Source: Diprion similis | Lineage: Eukaryota > Arthropoda > Insecta > Hymenoptera > Diprionidae | DNA length: 64,000 bases | Assembly: GCF_021155765.1 (NCBI RefSeq) | Contig: NC_060107.1 | Location: 2,028,501-2,092,500, forward strand | Reading direction: 5' to 3' | Part shown: positions 11,376 through 23,391 of the stretch, piece by piece | Layout: every line of letters begins with the position of its first letter | Position numbering within the stretch: the first letter of the stretch is position 1 | Translations under genes and position numbers: made by a program | The notes under the pieces: model-generated | Told to the model about the DNA's origin: nothing | The model's input: only the letters and a program-made list of their open reading frames with translations | The model's database searches: none

Positions 11376-13027
11376 AACATATTGAAATGATAAATAAACG
11401 AGAGAAGTTAGTGCAGGAGGAAAAGAAGAAGAAGAAAAGAAATGAAACTGCAGACTTTGGTATATTATGTATCTGTACAAGGTGTCTCATACTAAGTACG
11501 CAAAATGATAGGGGATAATAGAGGGTCTCGAATTAACTGAGTAAATTAATCCCAAGAAGAATGCGTCTACGGATTAATTCGCTATTGCGATATACAACCA
11601 GTTAAAAAAAATTACCGGTTAAAAGCAATTATTACTTTGTGTAATCAATTTCATAAAAATTATTAATTACGTTGATAGTTTGTAATTGAGTATAGAAGAA
11701 AGAATATTAATTACATTTGTAATTCGAAGAAAAACTTATAATAATTAGATTCGTAATTTGTCATTTAAATTTTTTGAATAACAAATTGCAATCGTAATTA
11801 GCATGTGTTTTTTTTTTCTTTAATCGACCACGAATTACTAATGTAATGTAATGTTATGTAATCAGTGGCGTTCAACAATACCTCTAACCGATTCCTACTC
11901 TTGCTGGGTATCTCGCGAAAAGGACTTCGGAAAGCACGTGTTCTTCGGGTTAATTCACCCCGTTCATTCAATCCCCTCTATTATCCCCTATCACTTTGTG
12001 TACCTAGTTCTGGGACACCCTGTATACATAAACAGTGTACAGACTGTTAAAAAAACTGGAATCTGACGACTGACCTCCTTTCCAAGTCGTTCCTTATGAA
12101 CGAAGAAGAAGTCCAATAAAGGAAATCGTGCAGTTCGGTCGTTAATAACATGATTTTCGAACTGATCGTTCAACCCTGTGAACATGTTCACCTGCACACC
12201 CCAAACACACCCCATTCTCTACAATTCCGTCGAACAATTGCCGGTTGTAGAGGAAAGGGAAGAAGAAGAAGAAGAAAAAGATAAAGAAGAAAACAGTGAG
12301 TGAGGAGATGGTTGGCTGCCGGAACCTTATGGGCGAGGAGTAACAAGTATAAGGCAGAGCTGGAGTGAGCCAAGGGAACGTGTCGTACCAGCCCGAATGA
12401 TGTCAACGCCAGTGGGACACCACCTTTCCCCATGTCGCAGGAGTAGCAGTATCGTGTTGTTCGCTAAAGTCTTGAAATACTCCCCGTCCTCGACCTGCGT
12501 ACCATCCGATTCGAGCACTAAACAGACGTTCTCATTTTGGGGAACGCCCAATTTTTCTTTTCCTGAAATTAAAAGAGAAGAAAACCGTCATCAAATTGTC
12601 CAAATTATTGACCTTTCACAATCCGCTGAAAATTTTTCGACGGTTTATAAATTCTGTTACATGCATTATCATCATCATCATCATCATCATTCAGTCGACA
12701 CACTTATAACGGGGTGGAAAGCAAAAATTACAGACTATATCCATTATACTGTGAACCGTCACGCAGATGTGAAATATTTGTGCAAGTGAATTTTTCAGTG
12801 ATTATATCATCATCGTTATGCGATAATTCACTCGAGTCTTATTGGTGCGATGCTTACTTTTGGTGTCCAGTAACGAATTAGAGGTGTATGTTTACGGTTC
12901 ACTATCGACGAAGTAATTTGTGTTACTCACCGCGGTGTAACAGTTCTTCAAAATTGCTAACGACCAGTCCCTTTCTTACGTTTCGCCAACTGTCCCATAT
13001 CTTAAAAGGTCTTTTGCTCCGTAACTC
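9418..13027 (-). CDS. Drep2: Drep2-like CIDE-domain protein (5' coding exon not found)
   Basis: Three exons join in frame: 12931-13027, 12389-12562 and 9418-10835. The first two encode a CIDE-N domain (KRPFKIWDSWRNVRKGLVV, then LVLESDGTQVEDGEYF and NNTILLLLRHGERW). The third starts AAISAIPKIVCETI and ends with a CIDE-C-like helical region (SEKFLLLIDQLTVDQKHHLS onward) and an acidic tail of glutamates. Between the domains lies a ~300-residue low-complexity stretch with poly-Q, a long poly-G run, Ser-rich and His-rich segments. Two CIDE domains in this order mark the DFF40/DFF45-related Drep family; the long disordered linker fits Drep2, known in Drosophila as a synaptic protein needed for learning. 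The start codon lies in an upstream exon I could not identify; the exon at 13027 begins in phase 0. Confidence 0.85.
10437..10484 (-). repeat. (GGA)n triplet run encoding poly-glycine in Drep2
   Basis: A nearly pure TCC/GGA triplet run inside the last Drep2 exon is read as glycine on the minus strand. The same triplet read one base over gives the poly-glutamate tail at about 9429-9456. Such runs expand and contract readily, so length will vary between individuals. Confidence 0.85.
11340..11370. repeat. (AG)n microsatellite
   Basis: About 15 uninterrupted AG units in the Drep2 intron between 10836 and 12388. Confidence 0.95.
11467..12033. repeat. ~565-bp foldback element in a Drep2 intron
   Basis: The left arm near 11470 (GTACAAGGTGTCTCATACTA, then AATGATAGGGGATAATAGAG) is repeated in reverse complement at the right end (CTCTATTATCCCCTATCACT, then TAGTTCTGGGACACCCTGTA at about 12003-12022). 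Homology continues inward for roughly 180 bases per arm with increasing divergence. The centre is AT-rich with recurring GTAATT/AATTAC. The terminal motif ACAGGGTGTCCCA is the kind seen at ends of insect transposable elements. No open reading frame of a transposase is present, so this is a non-autonomous copy. Confidence 0.75.
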
Positions 13028-15804
13028 CTGCGGCACAATAGACAAGCAATTATATAGCAGCACTTTTACGGAGTCAGTATATGTATAACGTTGGAATGCA
13101 ATATACTGCATAGCGCATCGAGCGAATCGTTGGTTCGAAAAATTCACCGATCAAAGATTCTTCTCGTATGACACAAAATTTATTTCATTAATAATTTGAC
13201 TCTGCAGCGAGCGTTAATTAAACTCTGGCCACTAATGAATCGGTGATAATATATGTAACCGATCAGTAAACTAGATCTCAATTAATTCTCAATTCAATAT
13301 ATATAACGAGACTGCTACACGTTCGCTATTCTCAAGAATTGATTATTTCATCACTGGCATGAATAACTATGAATAATGAACAGAGTGCAGCGGCTTGGAT
13401 GCATTTCTATAAAACGAGCGCTCTATAACCATGTCTTTTCAACTGGGCGTGACAGATATCCAGTAATTAGACAAAATGCTTTTAAAAGAAAAGTTGAAGA
13501 GGCGTCTGGTGGTAAAAATATGATTTGAAACGCAATTCTATCCCTGCCTTCATATCAATTTAGGCTTCCAGGCAGAATTTACATAGCAATGGACTGAAGT
13601 ATCTTGAACATACATTTATAACTATGTAAAATGATTTTTTTAAATTTTATTTTCCTCTTTTTTTTTAGGCTCAATACCTGAGACAATTCCGTGAGAAATT
13701 ACATATATTAATACCGATATGAATAAATGCAATCGTTATAAATATACGTCAAATGTCTGGCGCGTTTTTCTTTGCTTGCCGGGAGAAAAAAAATATCTAA
13801 GGTGAATTGAAACGAAGTTTGAATAAATATATTGAAGAGATGGGTTGAAAAGGTTTGCGAATTATGTTTGGGCTACTTTTTAACATTTTCAACAGGGTGG
13901 CGCTAAGCGGTCAAAGCGCACGCGCGACTTATGGTCGAAAACACTGACCTCATTCAATCATGCTCAAGAAAATATACATAATTTGAGAAATTATCAAACT
14001 GCAATGCACATCTAACGATATACTACTTGATGAACACGAATAAACACCCAGTATAAATATTTTATGAATAAACCGCCGCTGTAATCTCAAACACTCTATT
14101 ACGTATAAAAAATATATATCGAAAGCTTATCTACGGTAGAAAATTCATTGAATAATTTTTCACAATAAGGTCGAAGAATCCAGACGAAAGAAAAACGGCC
14201 GCTTATTTCAAATATATAAGAGTGAGGCCGGGTCACTCGGAAAATAATGAATAAAATGTGAAAATCTATTAAGTAGTAACTGTAAATTTTTTCGGCTCAC
14301 CTCTGCTGGCATTCGCATTAATATAGATGAAAATAACTATCGATCGGTATCGGAATCTAACGTTATAATAACGCGTAAATCGTTTTGGCTATAAATGGAT
14401 TACTTCGGGGTCGGTGGTGATAAATTGTTATTAAGGGACTGAAGAACGGTAGAACACGAGACGATAAACGAGTAAGTATACGCGACGTGAGCGATGGATG
14501 TGCTAATTAAAAATTCTAAAAGTATGTACGCTGGATGTAAAATGATAACGAGGTCTCCGCGAGAGATCAAAGTAAGAATGAAGAGGACCGCGTACGTTGA
14601 ACGACTGCACGGGGTCAACTCCCAGGGAAGTAGGTCACGGGTGTGTAGGGAGGAAAATAATCTTGCCACTGCAAACACGTATCAGCGGTCCACGACAAGG
14701 GTGGCAAGCCTTGGGGGACAGGGTTTTGAGTCCCCGTTAAAATAAAAATGATATTAGAAATAAGGGAGATGCGAATGTTATTGAAAATCAGTTGTCACAG
14801 GACGATGATAAAATTGATGTATAGTGCATGCAGTGCGAAATGAACTAATGGAAGGGGCGTAAATGGAGGGATGGTACGAGGAAGACTTGTGTGTACGCTG
14901 TCGAAATATATGAATAACAAAGATTTTGCCATACCTCTCTTGCCATTACGTCATATCCCTGCAGGTACGGGACCGTCCCACAAGCACTTATTTAAAGGAA
15001 GTAGCGGACCGAACGCTGCAGCATTCTGATCGCGCGGTCGTCGGAGATGTCGGTCGGCAGAGGCGGTCTAAGTAACGGACCCTAACGAACGGGTCCCTTG
15101 GAAACTACATCTACCAGGAAATCCCTCATCCTACTAGGTATCTTACAATTACCCGATCTAAGATTTCACTAACGCATATGGGCCAAATTGTAACAGTGGC
15201 TTCCTCCCAGCGGTTACTGCGGCGACTCCTAGTTTTAGATCGATTCTCCCTCCGTGTACGTACGGACACCCTCACCCTCGCCCTCTGCACCCACCTTGCC
15301 CTCTTCGCCCTCGCTTTATTCCTCCCACTCACTTGCCTCGCGCCCGGAGAAGGTTTCCTCCTCTTCTTCTCGCCTACTCGTATTTTCGCCTCTGTATTAC
15401 TCGACTCGCACTCGCCTGCTCGAATTCCTGCCTGCTTACCCTTAAACAGCGCCTACGCCCACCCTTATCGAGTCTCCTTCTCGTCTTACGCTTTAAACTC
15501 GCCCGCTCGCTCCCACTCGCGCCCACCCCTGCCTGCCGCACGCCCAGTCGCGCGCTCCCTCGTATTCCGATTTTTCAACGCCTACACTCGCCCACTCGCC
15601 AGTCAATCCACGGGAAGGTTCGAGCGCACTCGTACGGCTTCGCCTGCCGACGCGCGCCTCGTCATATAAATGCAAAATGGCGCCCGTCAGCGAGAACCGA
15701 AACGCCATCTGCAGGGTTTTCCCATAGTTATCCACCATAGAGTACACTCGCGTGTACAGTAGTGGGGGTAAGATAATATTGGTGGGGGAAGTATGGTTTG
15801 AGTC

Positions 15805-15895
15805 GGAAATTACCAGTATCATGCCAGCGTTCACAATGAGCGGTCTACCACTACGTTAATCGGTTGTGAACGCTCGCGTGGTAATTTGTATTTCC
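15805..15895. repeat. Short inverted repeat with hairpin potential
   Basis: GGAAATTACC and AGCGTTCACAA on the left pair with TTGTGAACGCT and GGTAATT...TTTCC on the right, around a ~26-base loop. Near-identical CACTGCACTACCA units follow directly (15904-15935). Confidence 0.55.
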
Positions 15896-16058
15896 AAACT
15901 TCTGCACTGCACTACCAACCACTGCACTACCATTGCACTAATTCAATTGTGAATGATACTTAATGTTGACGGTCGCAAACATGTGCGAATGGGCAACCTA
16001 TGCGGATTTCTGAGAGGGTATTATACCAAAATTACACCAAAAAATACTGACAATGGGC

Positions 16059-16084
16059 GGGGGGGGGGGGGGGGGGGGGGGGGG
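16059..16084. repeat. Poly-G run of 26
   Basis: Uninterrupted G run in a G-rich neighbourhood. Possible four-stranded DNA and a likely sequencing-length uncertainty. Confidence 0.9.
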
Positions 16085-16786
16085 TAGAAATTGTAACGTC
16101 ATATGAAAAAAGCTAAATTCCAAAATAAAAATTTTCGGTCGGTAAGAATGAATCACTTGCTTGATTATTTCTTCCTGGCAATATAGGCAGTCTAGGTTTA
16201 TTCGCCGACCGGTGTAACCTGGAACTGGTCGGGGGGGCGGGGGATTTTTTTGATGTCATTTGCAGGGTAGGGGTCTTTAAATCTGACAGATGATGACAAA
16301 ACCGGGGGGTGGGGGTCAAAAACCCTCAAAATTTGATAACGCTATTTATGGAGGCTCCCTCTTCTCAAGTCACCGATTAGAGTGAGAAACCGGCTCCAGC
16401 TGTTGCTATCGCTTTCTAATTACGGCTTCAGCTAGCTGCACAGACCACGCAGTCGTCTGTCTACATTATCTGTGGTCTTAGAGCATATACTCTATCCCCA
16501 TGGAGTCTATGGTGTACAAGCTCGATGGCTACAATCTACATTCGAGATGACGGACTTGGGTAATTCTTAATCTATGATCGGGAGTTGAATTTTTTATTTT
16601 CTTTCATCTGTTAACCTTTTGCAGCAACGTCTGTCTCGTTCCGTTCGCGGTTATCGGCATGTACCAGTACACGTGTTGAATAAAGAACGGTGTCAACGTT
16701 CGCCGCGTAATGTATTTCGGAATAGGCTGCAGAGTGCCTTGAGAGCAAAATTAAAGTCAGGAAACTACCCTTGAAACCAATACAAG

Positions 16787-18523
16787 ATGAGTACCATACT
16801 GGAAAAGATCGCCTCGATCGAGGCCGAGGTAACCTATAAATGCAATAATTTTCGAACAGCTTTATTCGCTGCATTCAGATTTGAACCACTGGACGTCCTC
16901 TGAAAACATAAAACCTCGATTTTCAGATGGCTCGGACCCAAAAAAATAAAGCGACGTCCGGTCACTTGGGTCTTCTTAAGGCAAAGCTAGCTAAGCTTAG
17001 AAGAGAACTGATCACCCCTAAGGGAGGCGGCGGTGGCGGAGAACAGGGTTTCGAAGTAGCCAAAACTGGTGACGCCAGAATCGGGTTTGTCGGTAAGTAT
17101 TGAAGGCACTCTGATCAATTGCATCCGCTAACCCGTCTCGGATTACCACAGGATTTCCGTCCGTCGGCAAATCAACCCTGCTCAGCACTCTTGCCGGTGT
17201 TTATTCCGAGGTAGCTGCATACGAATTTACTACCCTCACCACCGTGCCTGGCTGCATCAAGTACAAAGGAGCTAAAATTCAGGTTTGCGACTGTTTGAGA
17301 GTCTGGAATTTTTAAAGTTATCCCATCTGGTAATATCAATCAAACAAAACGATAAATCTGTCATGAATTTCACATCACAGCTTTTAGATCTTCCCGGTAT
17401 TATCGAAGGTGCTAAAGATGGCAAAGGTCGAGGAAGGCAGGTTATTGCAGTTGCACGTACATGTAGCCTCATATTTATTGTATTAGATGTCCTCAAGCCC
17501 CTTGGTCACAAGAAGCTCATTGAACATGAACTCGAGGGATTCGGCCTGCGACTGAATAAGCAACCTCCAAATATTACTTTCAGAAAAAAAGATAAGGGTG
17601 GAATCAATCTACAGACCATGGTGAGAACTATGAATTGGTGCCAATCAGTTAACTTTTGTTGAATTTATGTCCAGCTTGGTAGCTGTTAAATTTATTTTAA
17701 ATTAAAAAAAACAACTTGTGTTCAACAGTGCATGCAATCCGAACTCGATTTGGACACCGTCAAATCTATTCTCTCAGAGTATAGAATTCACAATGCGGAT
17801 ATAACTCTCCGCTACGACGCTACTTCAGATGATCTTATTGATGTTATTGAGGGTAATCGTGTCTACGTACCCTGCATTTACCTTCTCAACAAAATAGGTA
17901 ATTAACTATTATAAATGTCGAGTTGTTGAAAAAAGCTAATCATTTTATCATTGGTATTAGATTGTTATTTGACTACGATCACTATACTTTTTTCTTCCCC
18001 GCAGATCAAATTAGTATCGAGGAGTTGGATGTTATTTATAAAATACCACATTGTGTACCAATCTCAGCCCATCATAAATGGAATTTTGATGATTTACTTG
18101 AAAAAATGTGGGAGTACTTGCAGCTTGTGAGAATGTACGTATGTGTAGCAAATTTATTATTATGTTATAAATGCATTTTTAAAATTACTGTTTTATTATT
18201 GTCATATTTACAGCTATACAAAACCAAAAGGCCAGCTCCCTGATTACAACTCACCAGTTGTATTGAACATTGAAAGAAGATCAGTTGAAGATTTTTGCAA
18301 TAAACTGCATCGCTCCATTGCTAAAGAGTTCAAATAGTGAGTTTGATTGGTTGTCATTTTTTGCTCTCCGCATTTGCTCTAAGTCGAAGACAATTAACCA
18401 TTATATATTTAATATTTCAGTGCGCTTGTTTGGGGCTCATCGGTAAAGCACCAGCCTCAGAAAGTTGGAAAAGACCATATCTTATGTGATGAAGATGTTG
18501 TACAGGTTGTTAAGAGAGTGTGA
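16787..18523 (+). CDS. DRG1: DRG1, developmentally regulated GTP-binding protein 1
   Basis: Eight exons (16787-16828, 16927-17092, 17152-17282, 17381-17620, 17729-17897, 18005-18134, 18214-18336, 18421-18523) give a protein of 367 residues, exactly the family length. Visible motifs: the N-terminal helical part ([14 protein letters not shown]), the P-loop GFPSVGKST at residues 70-78, the switch [20 protein letters not shown], the NKID base-specificity motif, SAHH as G5, and a C-terminal TGS domain ([20 protein letters not shown] onward). DRG1 is a cytosolic translation-associated GTPase that works with a DFRP partner (Lerepo4/ZC3H15) on stalled ribosomes. The Drosophila counterpart is 128up. 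Its 3' end faces that of Cep131. Confidence 0.97.
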
Positions 18524-19247
18524 TTTTAAATAGTGGAATGTTTTTGTGACGCTACCAACGTGCTGAAGAAATAATTACGGATATGTAAGAATCAATATGT
18601 TCACTTTAATTAGACTATTTTCTGGTTATTTTTTTCTTGAGTTTATTACCCTTTTGAACATCACATTGATCATAGATGGGTTAAACATGAGATGGACTAT
18701 CTGATCGGAATTACAATTTTATTTTCACAAAATAATTTATTACGCAAATATACATTCAACAAGATCCACGCGTATAATATACATATATATATTTTATAAA
18801 AACCTTAAGAGAATCTTTTTTCTTCAAGCGTACAAATTCATACTGTGTCATTGTTTTCAGTGATGAAGAGCGTTAAATAAATATGGGCTGGTACTAAAAA
18901 TTAAAGCCTACATCTGCATTTTTTACCATAATTTCTCAGTTCGGCTCTTAAAATTATTATATAGTATGTAGCTTAATGTAAACACATTCAAAACATAAAA
19001 AATTCTGGAAGTATAAACTTATATTACAGATAATACATTTATAAACAACACAGGTATCTTTCCTGCAATGGCTGTGTTAAATTGGTGTGTTCCAAATACA
19101 GTTAATTCAAAATATCGAATAGAATTGGGTGCTTGTCCAGACTGAGAAATGCTTATTTCGACAAAATTGACTTTTAAAACAACTTAAAACTGTAGAGCTG
19201 TGATGTGCGGGGATTAAAATTGAAACACATTGATTTACATTTAATAT
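18524..19247. other. Tail-to-tail 3' UTRs of DRG1 and Cep131
   Basis: AT-rich sequence between two stop codons of opposing genes. It contains AATAAA-type signals on the plus strand (AAATAAATATG near 18875). No other gene seen. Confidence 0.5.
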
Positions 19248-22200
19248 CTATAAAGACTTGAGTATGTAATCCTTTCTCTGTTGATCTAATAATTTTTCGA
19301 GATGATCGCATCTCTTCTTTGCCTCCTCAATCTCTTTGGCCAATTTCCCTATTGCCAGATCCTTTTGAGTAACTATTAACTTGACCCTGTAACAACGAAC
19401 ACGAATGAATATCGGATAAAGCTGATAGAATCAATCTATTATTTACCTGCTATAAAGTTGCGCCATTTGAACATCTCTATTTGAATTATTTTCAGTCAGT
19501 TCACGGTGAAGCGAGGCAATTTTGTCCTCCAGTTCTCGTTTTTCCATCTCAATTTCCTTCCGAACAATCTTCTTTGCATCATCTCTTTCAATCGTCAATT
19601 GATCTACACTCTTTTTGAAAACGAGTAAGAATTGTTTGTGTTGAGAGCTTATCATATTCCACAACTAATTTTAATAGTAACATCACACTTCATACCTGTT
19701 TAGAATTACTTAACTGGATCATACACTGTTGAAGTTTTCCCTCAGTTATTTGAAGTTGTGTCGTAGTCTCTGTGAGGCGTTCCTGCATGGAGGTCACTTT
19801 ACTTTTCAGCAGTTCTTCACTGTTATTTAGGTCCTGTAGTTCTGCCTCATACTTTTCTTTCATACATCTTGAACAATGTTAATAGTTATTTTAAATAGGT
19901 AACAATCAACATGTACAAACAGGCACTTTTAGTACCTGAGACGGTTTTCCGAACTTTGCTGAAGACTAGTTTTCATGTCAAGAGTTTCCTTCTCCAGCCT
20001 TTCAATAGCCAGTTCTATTTGCCTGTCACGCTCTCGATTGCATTCATCTCTCAATCGTGTTTCCATTTTCTCTAATTTCATGTTGTGTTGTCTCCTGCAG
20101 TTTTCCATCCATGTCTCCTGCTCGACCCTGAGTGATTCTTGAACAGCTTTTTTCTCGATCTGATGCTGTCGTATTAAGGTATTAATTTTTTCCTGCAAAT
20201 GAATCGGTTCCTGTTATTTCGTTTGCGCATCGATACTTTGCATAAAGCTTTATCAGTTTCAGTATGACCTGAACGTACATTAAATTGTGAACGTGCTTGA
20301 CTTATCGCAGCGTCTCTCTCAGCATTGAGTCGTTTATGTTCTTGAGTCAGCAGATTTTTCTCACGTTCCAAATCGTCCAGCAGTTTGCGCCGCTGTTCTT
20401 GAAATAAACTCTCTTGCTGTTCTAGCTTCTCCTGATACCTGTGAATGTTACCAGACAAAGTATTTTATTGGTATCTAAGTAGACTGGGTGATGCCTCTGC
20501 AGACACATTGTACCTTGTTCTTAGAATTTCTTTTTCGCTACTCAATAACTTTTCATGGCTTGCAGTTAGCTCAAGACGTAACTGCTCCAGCTGTTGATTT
20601 GAGCGGCGAATTGTTCGCAGCTCGGTATCCTGAAGCTCTTTGATGTGAGCACTGCGTATTTCTTGAAGCTCCTGCTGATGCTGCTCGACCATACTTCGCA
20701 GTTCTGGCTCTAGCCCCTTCACAGTCATTTCCTGAACAAGTAAAATGAAACAATTTGACCAGAGATTCGATACTAAAATTTTTTTGCCAACACATGTTTA
20801 TACGCTGAGATAAAAATTAGTTGTTCCACAAGCGTACATCTGAATAGCACCTTTATTTTAGAAGTTTTTGCTTCTAGCCAACGTTCGCGTCTGATCTTTT
20901 CAGAAGCAGCACAAAGTTCTCTAGCTCGTTGGAGTTCCACCGCATGTCTCTCGGCCACAACTTTCAACTCCCGATGATATTTCACTTCCATTTCTTTGAT
21001 ATGCTCAGTCAAGGAGTTGCATTTCTCGGTTAAGTTTTTCTTATCTGATATTATTTGCTCGATAAATTTCTGATGCCTCTTTATTGTCGTCTGATATTTT
21101 GTCTTCTGAGTCTGCAGCTCAGCGGAGTGCTGCTTTCTTTGCGATTCTAGCTTCTCGCAAGCAGATTGCCTCTGTGATTTTAATTCATTTTTTAGAAATT
21201 TGACAGTCTCATTCCGTTCTTCCAACTGCAACCTAAGAGTCGCTAAATCTTCCTTTATCGTTCCAGGTATGTGGGTTTGTACAGGATAAATTCTGCAAGA
21301 AACATAAAACAAATTCAGCCACATCACACCTTAATGCGAAACACTTCCTACTCGCAAATAGCACTGGCTCCATTTGAAATACTATACAATTCATATAATA
21401 AAAAACAAAATTCCTACAAATTTTTGGTGACCAATCATTACCCTTGATTGTTACAGTGTGGAACAGATCGACTGTTGAGTGTTGCTTCGACATTTTTTGA
21501 ATGTGCATTAGCGCGATTGTTTGGAACATCTTCAAGGTATCCTAGAAAAAAATGTAAAAATTTAACAACTGAAAAAGTGCAGTATTCCTTTCATACCTTA
21601 TACCATCACTTCCAGAGTCACATATTTTACCTTCGTGGTCCAAAATCCCTAACAGGGACATGATGTCCTCGTAAGTTGATAGAGAAGATCCGCATGGTTG
21701 ATTGGAGTAATCTTTCTCCGGCTGAAGCTAATCGGAAAAAATGTTGTAATCAAAAGGTGTGGAATCTAGCAGCAGTATGCAAATACTCTGAATTCTGAAG
21801 AAGCAGAATACTTTCTTAAATGTTTTAAGTAATCGATACTTGCCTGATTGATGGAATAGTCTTGATCGTTTCCATAAAAGTGGCCCCCTTCACTGCTGAC
21901 AAACCTTTCAGTGGTATTTGAATCGATATTCAGCTGTGCTTCATTTCCTGATAAATTTTTTTCCAGATCGTTGATCATCGAGCAAAGCTGATCAAAGGAG
22001 CAAGAATTTGGCTCGATAACATTCTGATTGAAATCGCTAGTAGTTTGTAGTTTTTTTATGTCATATCCAATGTTCTCAATCATAGCGTCAGTCTGGTTGG
22101 GATGAGTCTCTGCTTCCCTAAGATATTCGCCTGTCTTAGAACCCGATCCTCCGTTAGTGTCGCGGAATCTTGAAGAGTTTGAATTCCGTCCGCGTTCTTC

Positions 22201-22311
22201 TGCAGAATTGCACCTCTGCATCGGCAAGCCTTTTCCGTCTCCGTTATCGGACATACCAAAGTTGCTAATCGGGGGTTTAGCGACAACCTTTGGATGCTGT
22301 ATGTTGATCAT
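19248..22311 (-). CDS. Cep131: Cep131 (AZI1 / dilatory), centriolar satellite and ciliogenesis protein
   Basis: Ten exons from ATG at 22311: 21844-22311, 21631-21727, 21442-21541, 20851-21292, 20514-20731, 20237-20438, 19936-20192, 19696-19867, 19447-19610 and 19248-19386. Together they encode 752 residues in one frame. The first ~225 residues are Ser/Asn-rich and disordered; the rest is continuous coiled coil. Family hallmarks are EKIRRERWLEAKTSKIKEMT followed by VKGLEPELRSMVEQHQQEL, and the C-terminal CDHLEKLLDQQ, which match the conserved C-terminal half of CEP131. The protein serves basal body and transition zone assembly; Drosophila dila mutants have defective sensory cilia. It is shorter than the vertebrate protein (~1,080). 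The first intron has a GC donor (CAG then GCAAGT). It is divergent from Rabex-5. Confidence 0.92.
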
Positions 22312-22777
22312 TTCTTGCCATTTGTAATGTAATTAATTGATTGGGGATTCTTTATACACTGAATACAGCGATCATTGCAAACGTCAAAGCCGTCTCTCGA
22401 AATTTCGTAAGACGCGGTTGCTATGGAAATGCGAATATTGGCTCTTTTCAAAATTGTAGATGGCGTTTCAAGAATTGACCGACAGAGAACTTTTTACCGA
22501 CTGAACCAACTATAACACAACAGTTTATCACTTCATTCTACACATAGAGGACGCCGTCGGCTCAACTTTGAAACCCATTTATGACTTGTGACTCACTTCA
22601 CAAGGAAGATGAAGTTCATGGGACGGTCGATTTTGACAGATCGTTTTTCAGAGGTTATGTTCTCTTCGTAGGTAGGGGTTCACTTGTTTGCATTTCGCTT
22701 TATTACGCAAATGCGTTAAGTAACCGAGTTTGAAAACTTACTGCACCCAGTCGGAGTTTTCCTCTCCAATAATCAAC
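22312..22777. promoter_or_regulatory. Divergent promoter region, Cep131 / Rabex-5
   Basis: 466 bases separate the two start codons on opposite strands, so both promoters and both 5' leaders must lie here, unless upstream non-coding exons exist. No TATA box stands out. Confidence 0.55.
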
Positions 22778-23358
22778 ATGTACTCGATCAAGACACCGAC
22801 GCTCCGCATCGACGAGGCCGATTTGAAGTGCAAAAATGGTTGTGGATATTTCGGAAACGAAGAATGGCAAGGCTACTGTAGCAAATGTCATAGAGAACAT
22901 TTGCAGAAACAACGGGCTCAGAGAGAACACGCTCGCATTCACGAAAGGTATTTATTATTCCAGCATAACAATTCACAATTCACGCATTGTAATATGCCAT
23001 TAATGAATCACTATCGTCACTACTTTGTATTGACGAGCTTTCTATCCATTAGGTCAATATCGATGGTAACGAATAATTGTTTGAAGTCCGTTATATTTCG
23101 TCATATTTTCAGTGATTCAAGCTCTAAAACTCCAGTGCATGGTTTTTACAAATTTGAAGAAAAGAAGCGGCAGCAAGAGAAGAAAACTAAACTGTTAAAA
23201 CTCTCAGTCTTTCGCAAGCCAGCGACAAAAAGTATGCTCTTATTTTTATGCCTGAAATTTCATTTTTAACACTTCTTTTGAACTCCTTGTCATATTCCTC
23301 TGTATTAACTCTTAACTACGTTTCATCAATTTTTCAGCCAAAGCAAAAATTTAATTAC

Positions 23359-23391
<33 letters not shown>

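Larger units (their letters stand above)
13028..16786. other. Drep2 upstream region and DRG1 5' flank, mostly repeats
   Basis: Should contain the missing Drep2 first exon and promoter, but I cannot place them. Between about 14990 and 15740 the sequence is GC-rich and pyrimidine-biased, with recurring CTCGC/CTCGCC units. Open frames there on both strands are low-complexity and not believed. A short inverted repeat lies at 15805-15895 and a run of 26 G at 16059-16084, followed by G-rich sequence to about 16320. Confidence 0.4.

Noticed and set aside
14400-14745. Open frames on both strands and a GGGGGACAGG...GTCCCC stem near 14710-14737 that recalls a tRNA arm
   Set aside because: No acceptor stem, D-loop or anticodon arm can be built around it, and the open frames lack coding character.
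15126-15834. Overlapping Arg/Ser/Pro-rich open frames on both strands
   Set aside because: Composition is dictated by pyrimidine-rich CTCGC repeats. No conserved motif, and three frames are open at once, as expected for low-complexity DNA.
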